A stretch of 64,000 nt of DNA, taken from Bimuria novae-zelandiae CBS 107.79. Taxonomy: Eukaryota > Ascomycota > Dothideomycetes > Pleosporales > Didymosphaeriaceae. The position numbers were made by a program, and so were the translations under genes. Positions 22,431-32,813 of this stretch are shown here, in pieces (position 1 is the stretch's first letter; each line of letters begins with the position of its first letter). The stretch lies in the NCBI GenBank assembly GCA_010015655.1, contig ML976690.1, positions 367,503-431,502 of the forward strand. The letters run 5' to 3'. Under the pieces are notes generated by a model. The model ran no database searches and was not told the origin of the DNA. It worked only from the letters and a program-made list of their open reading frames with translations.

Positions 22431-25400
22431 ATGAGTACTACTAGGACCCCTACCTCTTCCATGGCTTCGGACAACCACGTCACCCCTATGGGGGATGGCA
22501 AGAACAAGGCACACAAACCTGACTTATATGACGGCAATCGTACTCTCCTTGACACCTGGCTCTTACAGCTAGACCTCTACTTCTTCAACTAAAACTAAGA
22601 CCTCGAAGATAAGAAGAAAGTCATCTTTACTATAACCTATATGCAAGGAAGCGCTAAAGAATAAATCTATCCCTACCTAGTTAAGTATTTAGACATGGAT
22701 CACGACAACGAGAACGAGGAGTACATTAATAAACACGCTAATGCGATTAACATTATTAAAGACTATAATAACTTTAAGATATGCCTTTAACAAATATTTA
22801 AGATCGCCAACAAGACAGCCATCGCTGAACGTGCGATCTAAACAGTTCGCCAACACTAATCTATAGCCAAATACACAGCCGAGTTTTGCAAGTACGCCGT
22901 ATAACTTAATTAGGAGGATAAATCTCTTAAGACAATGTATAAATAAGGCCTTAAACGTAATATGCGTAAAGAACTCCTACGCAGCGGCGTAAAAATAGAG
23001 ACTTTAGAAGAATTATACAAAGAGACTATTCGTATTAATAGGGAATAGTTCGCCTTGCAGGAAGAATTCCGCAGGAATCTAAGGAACGCCAGTTTTAGAC
23101 AACAGGCACCTGTAGTCTACAGGGCGCTACCAAAAACACCTTAACGCTAGCAACGTAACTATTACGGACCCTAACTAATAGAAGATGTCTAGTTTAATAA
23201 CCTAGAAAAGGGAACAGGAAAGGTTACAGGCTTCTAAAAGCCTAACTAACGTATCTTAGATAGAACCTAACGACAGGGGACCAAGACGCGTAAATATTTT
23301 ATATATGGCAAACCGGGCCACATAGCCAGGAACTGCAGATCTAAGAACAAGATCACTAGGCAACTAAACGTACTAATTGTTAATAAAGAAATAACTGACA
23401 AAGAATAGCAAGTAATAAACGCTATTAAACAAGTTGATATCTACGACGAAGAATTAGAACAATTAGAGTTACCTAACTTATAACTCTACGAGGATGCATA
23501 TAAAAGTTTAGATAAGAAAGAGAAGGAGCTAACACCTTAATCTCCTACACTTTACCTTAGCTAGAGCAAACCTGTTACTAGTAAGACAACGAATGTTTTC
23601 GACTTCTTAGAAAGACACTAACTAAGGGAAGGAGACTTTAGGTTTATAGTAATAGAATAATAAGACTATATAGCCGCATTTTACCACGCCTACTAACCCA
23701 ATCTGGTTAGCAAGGCAGCATGTGAAATAGTAGACTATCGCTATACTCACGAAGACCCTAAAAAGAAGTACCTAAATAAAAACCCGAACTACGAACTACA
23801 ATACGACCTGGACCACCGTAACCCTACGCACGAGACTATACGATAGACTTTCTATAGAGAAGATTAATGTACCTTTTATTACTAAGCTAAGGAATATAGC
23901 TACTTTCCCTGAACATACCAACGATGCAGATGGGAGTGGTTTAACTACCCTATTAACTATTACGACGTTCACCTCTAGGATAAACGTGAAACGCGATACT
24001 TTCTACACCTTAACTAAGCACTAAACTAAGCACTATCGCTACTAGTTAATAGAAAATACGTATTAGATAAATAGCAAACATGCTTGCACCCCAACTATAA
24101 GGAACATAAAGAGTAAAAAGAAAAGCATAGGTTTAATCGCGTACTAAAAGGGACCATGACCCTTAGGATTAAAATAGTAACAAAGGAAGAAGACGGTAAA
24201 GCTATCCTAGAAAAGGCCTAGTAGTAGCCTTAAGGAAAAAAAAGAAAGGATACCTCGAACCCACGGAGCTAGTTACGAAGAAAATATCTTTTTTAGACCT
24301 AGACTTAGGCGAGAAAACGCCTTTAAGGAACTAAATACCACGAATAGTTAGGCATTAATTAAGCTACTAATACAGCTTGAAGAAACATGGATAAAAGCCA
24401 TGCTGGACTTAGGAGCACAGGAGAGTTATGTGTTAAGAAAAGCCCTTAATAGAGCAGGACTCTATAAGCGCAAGAAGGCTATACCCTATGCTATCTATGT
24501 CGCGAATGGACAACTGATGCCTGACAAAGCAACGATTGAATACGAGGTCGAAACTACCCTTATAATCTATAGACACCAGGAATCGATTACCCTCGACATT
24601 ATTAAAGAAGCCAATCACGACGTGATTTTAGAATTACCCTAGTTAAGGAAGCATAACCCTATAGTTAACTAGGAAAAGAAAGAGCTATTTTTTAAGCGCT
24701 GCAACTGTGCATTGCAAGTAAAGCCTACGCATTAATAGAGCATAATAGTAGATAAGAGAGCTATTAATAACATAGTCTCGCGACTAGAAGTTAATAAACA
24801 CGAAACTAACTTAGCAGACGCTAGTAGAAACTACTAGGTTATAAAGCGTAAGCACGAAGAGAATAGCACACCTCTTAATATCCTTAATAAATATAAGGAA
24901 TAGAGTTATTTATTTTAGGAAAAGAAAGGAGCTAACGCCCTTCCTAAGTATATACACTAAGATTATCGCATTATTCTTAAAGAGGGAAAGACGCCACCCT
25001 TTAGACTACTATACGGATAAAGCGTAAAAGAACTCTAATAGACACGCGAATTCCTAAAGAAAGCCCTTAAGAGGTAATAAATACGCAAGTTAGAATCGCT
25101 AGTAGTATTATCCCTAATATTTATTGTAAAGAAGGATAGAACACAACGTCTATGCATCGACTATAGAAGGCTAAATAATATAACAATTAAGAACAGATAC
25201 CCACTACCGAACATATAAGAATCTCGAGACAGGCTAGGACGAGCCAAGATATTCACATAATTCGACCTACGAGACGGATACCACCTCATACGAATAGCAG
25301 CAGGTGACGAGTGGAAGACAGCCTTTTAAACTAGATACGGACTATTTAAGTACCAAGTTATGCCTTTTAGACTCACGAACGCACTAGCAACGTTCTAAGC

Positions 25401-27720
25401 AATAATTAATAACGTACTAAGGAACTACCTTGACATATTTATAGTTGCCTACCTCGACGATATCCTGATATTCTCTAAATAAGAGAAGGATTATGTATAA
25501 TACGTATAAACAGTACTACGAGCACTAGACAGCGCCAACCTATAATTAAAACTTAAGAAATATAAATTCTATGTCACAGAATTAGAGTTTCTAGGACATG
25601 TTATTAATACCGAAGGTATCTAAGTAAGCCCTTCAAAGATTAAGGAAGTAAAGAAGTGGAAATTACCTACTAACCTTAAGGAAGTATAAGCCTTTCTTAA
25701 ATTTACTAGATTTAACAGACAGTTTATCACAGACTACTCTAGAATTACGCTACCACTTACGAACCTTATAAAGAAAGACAAACCTTTTAATTAGACAAAA
25801 GAATGCGAGCAAGCATTCTAAACGCTACGGAAAGTATATATTACGCCACTAGTCCTTATATACTTCTAGGACAACAAACCCTTGCGTATTAAAACAGACG
25901 CAAGCGACTTAGCAGTCAGAGCATGCGCGAAATAAGAAAAGAATGGTAAATAGCACCTAATTACATACTACGCACACAAGTTTACACCCGAAGAATTATA
26001 ATACGAAGTACACGATAAAGAACTACTCGCGATTATAAAAGTTATTAAACACTAGAGGATCTATGCACATAGTTGCTTGGAACTTACAATCTTTATAGAC
26101 TACAAAAACTTTACACGTTTTACAACCACGAAAGAACTAAACTAACGATAAGGAAGATAGTTAGAAACACTAAGATAATATAAATTTAAAATTATGTACA
26201 CCCTAGGCAAGGAAAACGGACGAGTAGACGCTCTTAGTAGAATAAATAATAATAAAGAAAAGGTTAAAACCTACTCCGTAATACTAAAGAAAAATCCCGA
26301 TAGTTCTCTAGAACTAACGGCAGAACTTAATTAACTCCTTATACTCACACGGGAAGTACCAAAGGAACAATAGACAAAGGTTATACGATAATACCACGAC
26401 GACCCTGCGTGTAGACACCCTGGAATTAGAAAAACAATAGAGCTAATCTAAAGGAACTACAGCTTTAAAGGAATTAAGGAAGTAGTAATAACCTACATAC
26501 GCAAATGCGCAGATTGCCAGCGCAATAAACACGTAACACATCCCAAGTACGGAGAAATGCAAGCCATCTAGATACCTACAGCACTATAGGAAGACATTAT
26601 AATGGACTTTGTCACAGGATTGCCAAAGTTAAAGGATCCCACAAACAGAGTAAGTTACGACGTAATACTGGTAATCGTGTGCAGATTTACTAAATATGTA
26701 GAATTACTATCGTGCAAAAAGGTAATAATAGCAACAGAACTAGCGTTCCTTATCCTAGATTAACTTATACGACATTATGGCATCCCCAAGACAATTATTA
26801 GCGATAGAGACAAACTCTTTACTTTAAACTATTAGACAACACTCATGGCACTTATTAGAACGAAACGAAAACTATTAACAGCCTACTACCTATAGACGGA
26901 CGGACAAACAGAACGTACGAATTAAACAATGGAAACGTACCTACGCATCTACTATAACAACTAGAAGAATAACTAGATTTCCCTATTACTAATAGCACAA
27001 TTAGTATACAACAACAAGATATTAGCAGCAACTGGATATACACCGTTCTATGTAAACCACGAAAGACATCTATATCTCTTTGATTAGACATTTCCTACTG
27101 CTATTAGAGCGGAAGAAGCCATCAACACGGCTACAAAAATGAAAGAAATACATTAACAACTCTAAGAGAACCTTAAGAAAGCTTAATAGCAAAGCATTTC
27201 CTACACGAACTGAAAAAGAAAAACGGCACCTTAGCTAAAGAAGGGGGATAAAGCATATCTGCTTACGAAAATCTTCGAACCTAAAAGAAAAAGCACAAGA
27301 AACTGGATCATGTTAAGGTTAGGCCATTTTTTATTTCCAAACAAATATTACTAGTTAACTACTAATTGGAACTACCGCCAGACGCAAAGATACACCTAGT
27401 ATTCTATATAGACTAACTCGAACTAGCGGATCTAGAGATACTAGTCGAAACCACCTTCTATTACCAGCCGGAGGAAGAAACCGAATTTGAAGTTAAGAAG
27501 ATACTACGACATATAGATTAGCCACGAACCTACTTAATTAAGTAGAAAGGATATCCACACTTAGAAGACACATAGGAACTAGAAGTAAACCTTAATAACT
27601 ATCGCTAAATGTTAGCATAATACTATCGTCAGACCACAAGAAGGAATCAGGAACGATTAAAGGAGAACCTAATAAAAATTCGTTAAGAAGAAGATCTATT
27701 AATAGATTAAGAAAGGGATT
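22431..27720 (+). pseudogene. Gag-pol polyprotein of Gypsy element B, RIP-inactivated
   Basis: The ATG at 22431 opens gag (MSTTRTPTSSMASDNH, open to about 22590). The gag knuckle is near 23288-23350 (YFIYGKPGHIARNC, two Cys changed to Tyr). Protease is at 24385-24642 (AMLDLGAQESYV, catalytic Asp kept). RT spans about 24960-25650, with YLDDILIFSK intact near 25450. RNase H is at about 25885-26230 (KTDASDLAVRAC, HDKELLAIIKV). Integrase has a zinc-binding start near 26390-26530 (CADCQRNKHV) and core at 26600-27080 (MDFVTGLPK, ISDRDKLFT, TDGQTERTN). The chromodomain is at about 27480-27590. Stops are almost all TAA/TAG at expected Gln codons. A QPVTSL-like tail near 27720 resembles the tail of element A. 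Confidence 0.92.
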
Positions 27721-28209
27721 ATTAGCCTGTGACCAGCCTAGATTAGCGAAGAAATCGTTTTAGAATAGAGCATCCGCACTTAAGCTCTCTGTCTCTTACA
27801 CCTTATCCTAGGCGTCTAGTAACTTCCTATCTCGACGCGCGAATAACCTCTTATAACTCTTAATCTCTAATAACTTACGCTTATAGTAAGCAAGTTCTTA
27901 TTAACCGCGTAACACTTCTTCCTTAGCGCGAGCTAACGCTAATTATTTTTCACGCTCCTTATCCTTTACCTTCTCCTACTCCTCTTTAGGAACAAATAAT
28001 TCGCATTCGCTCCTTGCAGCAATACAACTAGCATAATAACTAGATACAGTATCTATAAAACAACAAATGTTTAGCTTTTTGTAGTGACCGCAACGAAAAG
28101 GCATCTCCCTACTACTCTCTTTAACATGGCGAATATAATTACGTTGCTCTTAGGTTAAAGTCTTCTTGCGAGGCGCGCGCGCTTTACAAAGCTTAAGATC
28201 CTTAGGCAT
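27592..28209 (-). pseudogene. Antisense ORF with degenerate Zn2Cys6-like cluster in Gypsy element B
   Basis: From the ATG at 28209 to the TAA at 27592 the frame is 206 codons with several RIP-type stops and no visible frameshift. It starts MPK and contains EMPFRCGHYKKLNICC followed by YASCIAARSEC. Aligned with element A the spacing is C-x2-Y-x6-C-x8-Y-x2-C-x6-C, so two cluster Cys have become Tyr by TGY-to-TAY changes. A charged helix and a GWSQAN motif follow. It opposes gag-pol and overlaps the 3' end of pol, as in element A. Divergence from the A copy is large outside the motifs, so this is a conserved feature of two families rather than a recent duplicate. Function unknown. Confidence 0.7.
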
Positions 28210-28256
28210 AGTTAGAAAGGCATTAAGACTAGAACACGAAAATAGCGACTTACGCG

Positions 28257-31200
28257 CAGAGTTGTCAACAAATAAAATAAACAATATTTAAAGCTAAGTT
28301 TTGCTTTGTTTGACAATTTTATAGTATTGTAGTTTGTTTATTTAATTTTAATAGACTGTAGGGGTGCTTTTGTTTAAATTATTTGTTTAAATTTTGAGAA
28401 GCTAGAGACTGTAAAAAGTAATTTATATAGCGATTACTATAGTAACTCCTTCCACTCCTCTATCCTAAAGCTTTTAATAAGCGTTTCTTTATAGTACTTT
28501 GCTACTGCTGTCGCGCTTAAAGGCTTAAAACCTGCCCTTATCTATCGCTGCGTACATATAAGAGCAGCCAGTAACTGTGAGCTTATTTTCTGCCTCTATA
28601 GGTCCATTATATCGCTAGTACCTAAGAAGACTCTTTCACAGTCGCTACTAGAGGCGGGAATTAAGAGTAAGTTAATTGCAAGCTGTGAAAGATGTAGGTA
28701 CTTTAGCTTTAACCTAAGCTAGTACTATATAGCTATAACGCCTATTTTATGTTATTAAGCTATCTATAGTAGCTCTTCTAGCTACTAATTATACTTATCC
28801 TTCGCCGCCTTAGTGCACTCGCGATCGCCAGCGTTAAGTATAAAATTAATAGCGTTATTAAAGCTACTTATTAAGGGCTTTAGTAGTATAACTAGTGTTG
28901 TAGTTACGGCGTTAGCAGGCTTATAGGCTGTCTATAGTTATAGAAACTGCGCGTGGCAGTAGTTATAGACCTTAGGTTTATACTACTATAAACGCTTGCA
29001 GTATGTCTTATAGCGTAGGTAGAGTGCTATAGTAGTGTAGTAAACAGGTGCTTTAAGTAGTTTTTTAAAGTATTTAATCGCTTTCTTCTTCGCGGCGCGT
29101 AGGTTAATTGGCAGGTAGTCTTTAGGCGCCTTAGTTAGGGTAAAGTTAACGCCTTTATAAGACTTAAGGCGGGTATCTAGCTTAGTAATTATAAACTCTA
29201 ATATAGGAATTACCTCGTACAGCGCGCTATAACGACCGCTTTTACCACGGCCTTAGAGGCGATTAGTTGTAAACTTAAGTAGCTATAGTATAGCGATGTA
29301 GTCGTTAATAACTACCTAATCTATAGCTATAAGCCCTATTAACCTTATCTATCGCGGTGCTAATAAAAGCTTATTACTACGAGTTCGCGTAGTAGAGTTA
29401 GCTACTTTAGTCTCTATTATATAGTAATTAGCATACGAGGTAATAGCTTATTAAAGCTTAACCCTACGCTTAAGTGCACTATAATAGCTATTTTAGCGCG
29501 TAACTATAGGCTTAACTAGCTTGCGTATGCTAATAGAGATAGCGCTTTAAGGTATTTCCTTTATAGCCTGCCGCTAATAGCTTGCAAAGAGGCTGTACTA
29601 ATTTAGCGTATTAATATAGTTTATTATATTAAAGAAGACGCCTAATAGTCTATCCTTTTATTACTCCTTTATATAAAACTCTTCCTCTTTTATATTCTTA
29701 GGCTCGTTCTCGTACGCGTCGGCGTCGCGACTAAACATAATTATTTAGCTAATAAGGTTAAGTATATAGCAAGCGTAGCGGAGGCGTTATTTAGTGCTAT
29801 TAAAGTTATATATTATAGCAAGTTTATTAATAGTAGTGTTATTATTAGCGGCGTTATTAAGTATAAAGTACCTAAATTTATTGCGATTGATGCTAAAGTA
29901 TTCTAGGATAGCAGCAACAGCGTTAGCGATAGCCTCGCCAGAGTGAGCACCTATAACTTGTGGCAGCGCTATAGGCAGGTTAACTATCGCGCCTTTATAG
30001 TTAATGTAGTGCGTAACTATAGTAAAGAAGCTACGTTTGCCGCCTTTAGTAGTCCACCTATTAAAGCTTATATGCACCTTACTCTTCGCCTCCGCTAACG
30101 CGCACACTACCTGCGGCTTTATATAGCTATAGAGCTTTATTACGAAGCTCGCTACGCTATTATAAGAGCTCTATAGCGCTGCCTCTACCTTAGGGTTAGC
30201 AAATCTTATTATCTTATAGAAAGCTAGTGTTTCAAACTCGCGGAGAGCTCTATTGTTATTAACTAGCTAAAGTATAGCTACCTATTAAAAGCTATATACG
30301 TTAAAGTTACCTAGTTTGTTAAAGGTCTCTATAGTGATTTTAAGGCTGCCCTTAGCGGCGAATTATAGTAATATTTAACTAGGTTTGCGCGTAGGCTTGC
30401 GGGTAATAGGGCCATCTTTACAGACTTAATAGCGAGGTTTATCTTAGGCGAGATGTTGTATAGCAGCGCTAGTTAACTTTGTTATTTAGTGTATAGCCCC
30501 AGGGAGATTGCGCGTGTGGTAGTACTTATACACAAAGTAGAGCTGCTCTAGCTTATATGTGTTCTTCTTCCACACGCGATAGCCATGCTTATAGACCTAG
30601 CTAGTGTTGCTCTTTAGCGTAGTAAGTGGCTTTGCTATACTATTTAATCTATTAAAGTTATAGCTATCGTAGTTACCAGCCTAGCCCTCCTTAGGAGTAG
30701 GAGCTACTTCTATTATTATCTCTATTACCGCGTTAGAGCTAGCTATTAGCTGCGTTATAAATACCTTAGGCCTATTAAGCATTAATTGCGACTCCTAGGT
30801 AACGTTATCGCTGTTTTGTAAGGCTTTGGGAATGGCTAGCTGCATGTTCTGGCGTGGAGATGCTCGCTGGGGTGAAGCATCTAGTAGCAGCTTTGGCTAG
30901 GTTGGCGGCGTGTTTAGTGGCTCTGTAAGTGGCTCTACAGGCTATATAGATAAAGGCTTAGGCGTACTATCGCGCTTAGTTAGCTAACTATTAATACTTT
31001 AGCGCACCTTCTATAAGGGCTTAGGCGCACGATAGGGATGTTTAGGTATAAGTTTAACTACCTTAGCGGACTTATAGCTTCGTTTTAGAGGCATAATAGG
31101 CGTGAACGTGTGTATGCAAAGGCGCGAAAAAGTAAGCTATATAGGCAGGCTAAAGTAAGGAACATAGGTAAGTTAAGCGTTAACGCGCTGTGTACGCGGG

Positions 31201-31421
31201 AAGTACGCGATTATTTAGCTAATATTACGTTATATAGTAGAGCTAGGCTGCAACGGGTCTAATAGCTATTTTTAAATAAACTTAAAATATTTAAATAGAG
31301 AAGCCTATTATTTTAAATTTGTTTATTAATCTGGCGCACAGAAGATTTGTTTCTTTAAATTTAAAAAATTAAATAAAATTAAATCAAAATTTTAAAGCAC
31401 ATTTGTTTGTTGACAACCCTG
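28257..31421 (-). mobile_element. hAT-superfamily DNA transposon
   Basis: 3165 bp with 16-bp terminal inverted repeats (CAGAGTTGTCAACAAA against CAGGGTTGTCAACAAA) and a perfect 8-bp target duplication CTTACGCG at 28249-28256 and 31422-31429. CAG-type ends and 8-bp duplications are hAT hallmarks. Subterminal regions are AT-rich with repeated TTTGTTTA words. The transposase is on the minus strand. It inserted just upstream of the polypurine tract of element B, in B's 3' untranslated region. Confidence 0.95.
28437..31094 (-). pseudogene. hAT transposase, RIP-inactivated
   Basis: The frame starts around the ATG at 31094 (MPLKRSYKSAKVVKLIPK) and ends near the TAG at 28437. The middle (30107-29787) keeps a 106-codon open block with the hAT core motif SFNRWTTKGGKRSFFTIVTHY. 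The C-terminal dimerisation region is at about 28690-28560 (INLLLIPASSSDCERVF, GTSDIMDLQRQKISSQLLAAL with Gln assumed at stops), followed by FRIEEWKELL and the stop. A BED finger expected near the N-terminus was not clearly seen. Many stops make the gene dead. The exact start is approximate. Confidence 0.8.
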
Positions 31422-31497
31422 CTTACGCGAGTATTTATATGCAACGATCGTATCTACAGCTAGGGGGCGCGGAACGAGGATACTAAGGACGCTATCT

Positions 31498-31513
31498 AAA
31501 AGAGGGGAGGTAA
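31498..31513 (+). other. Polypurine tract of Gypsy element B
   Basis: AAAAGAGGGGAGGTAA lies directly before the 3' LTR start (TATTAGG, where TG has become TA). Confidence 0.8.
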
Positions 31514-31970
31514 TATTAGGATCTAAACATGTATAGAACGCGGAGGACTAACGGGCCTTAGTAGAAGTAACACTTGGCGGGGTCGCGTAACTAAGGTCAC
31601 GTGATGTACCATCTAGCCAAGACATACTATCCTGCCAAGATTGTGAAAGGTGTACCATCCACGGACGGCACGACCATCCATCGGAATTTAGGGACAGTAG
31701 AAAAAGAGATAGACGGTAAGGTTTACCCCTCTTATATATAAACTTACATAAATACCCTTAAGGCATTCGTATTTAACCTGTTTATTAATCTATTGTTTGG
31801 ATCTAAGTAAGCAACCTTGTTGATTTGATTGTGCTATACACACCTTTAATACTAACGCCCTAGTGACAAGCGCAAGCTATCACTACGACCCTCTCTTGTC
31901 CTACCAGTACTCCTGCCCGAGAACCAACCTTAGCCCCTTAGAGAATAGCTACCTCTTTGGGATCTTAACA
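31514..31970 (+). repeat. 3' LTR of Gypsy element B
   Basis: 457 bp from TATTAGGATC to GGGATCTTAACA, the same family and length as the solo LTR at 17657-18113. It contains GGTCACGTGATG and several CCATCC units. CTTTT follows. Confidence 0.92.
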
Positions 31971-32476
31971 CTTTTATAGTATAAAAACAAGGGCTAGCAA
32001 TAGACTGTAGCAATATTAAAAAAAAATCCTAAAATAAGGCAGGTCTTTACCTTTTAATTAGCTAAATAAGTATTATAGTAGAGCTTTTTTTGTTATTTTA
32101 TAGCATATAGCGGGCCAGTAATTATCAACACTAAAAAGATACTAAAGAGTAATAATTATAACTTTAAAACGTAAGTAAGTAGAGGCCTATCGAGCTAGCT
32201 AGTAGCTTAAAATAAAACTACACTAGGAAAGGCGTATTACTTAAATAGCTACTAAAAATACGCGTGTAAAGTAGAATACTAATAAGGTTATTAAGTAACG
32301 CCTTAATTAACAGGCCCGTAAGGCCTAAAGGTAATTTTAGTATTATATTAAATTATTTAAAAAGGATAATAAGAAGGCCTTAATACCTCTTAGTAAGTTT
32401 CTTAAAATAATAGCTTTAGTATAATGCTATAGATATTAATAAGGTATTATTTATTATATTTACCTTATAGTCGCGT
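31971..32476. other. AT-rich RIP-mutated spacer between elements B and C
   Basis: About 500 bp with only a broken basic coding trace on the plus strand near 32190-32400 (for example YYIKLFKKDNKKALIPL). It continues across element C into 39088 onward, so it is part of an older unidentified repeat. No gene is supported. Confidence 0.5.
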
Positions 32477-32764
32477 TGTAACGGCCAGCGATAATGCAGC
32501 CTTGCGGCTGGTGGATTGGCGCTATGTACAAAGACTCAAAGCTAAAGAAGAGAAAGGGATCGAGAGGGCCGAGCAGGCGGCATATAGTCTGCCGCTGTCT
32601 GGTAACTGCCATCTCAATGCTGCGACTGCCCTCTCAGTGTAGCAGCTGCCATCTCACTGCTGCGACTGCCCTCTCAGTGTAGCAGCTGCCATCACAGCGT
32701 GGCAGCTGCCATCCATCGCCCTTGTGACGATGCCCAGATCACAGCAAGTCCCACGATCGTCACA
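32477..32764 (-). repeat. 3' LTR of Gypsy element C
   Basis: A 288-bp repeat. It holds a 36-bp-period tandem array of CTGCCATCTCA/CTGCGACTGCCCTCTCA/GTGTAGCAG words around 32604-32710. It is nearly identical to 38800-39087. Confidence 0.94.
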
Positions 32765-32780
32765 TTACCCCCTCCCAAAA
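32765..32780 (-). other. Polypurine tract of Gypsy element C
   Basis: On the minus strand TTTTGGGAGGGGGTAA directly precedes the LTR start TGTGACG. Confidence 0.8.
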
Positions 32781-32813
32781 CCGAGCATGCGATGCCGAGC
32801 AGTAGCATCTCGG

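Larger units (their letters stand above)
22369..31970 (+). mobile_element. Ty3/Gypsy chromodomain element B with aberrant 5' end, carrying an hAT insertion
   Basis: The internal region runs gag, protease, RT, RNase H, integrase, chromodomain, antisense ORF and polypurine tract, then a full 457-bp LTR at 31514-31970. The 5' side has no full LTR, only a 45-bp fold-back at 22369-22413 made of LTR-terminal sequence. CTTTT flanks both outer ends (22364-22368 and 31971-31975), so the element seems to have integrated in this form. An hAT transposon (28257-31421) sits between the antisense ORF and the polypurine tract. The first 200 bp are barely mutated; the rest is RIP-damaged. Confidence 0.85.

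Noticed and set aside
32604..32710. CRISPR-like short repeats in the Gypsy C LTR
   Set aside because: Contiguous tandem repeats within an LTR, present in both LTR copies, in a eukaryote.
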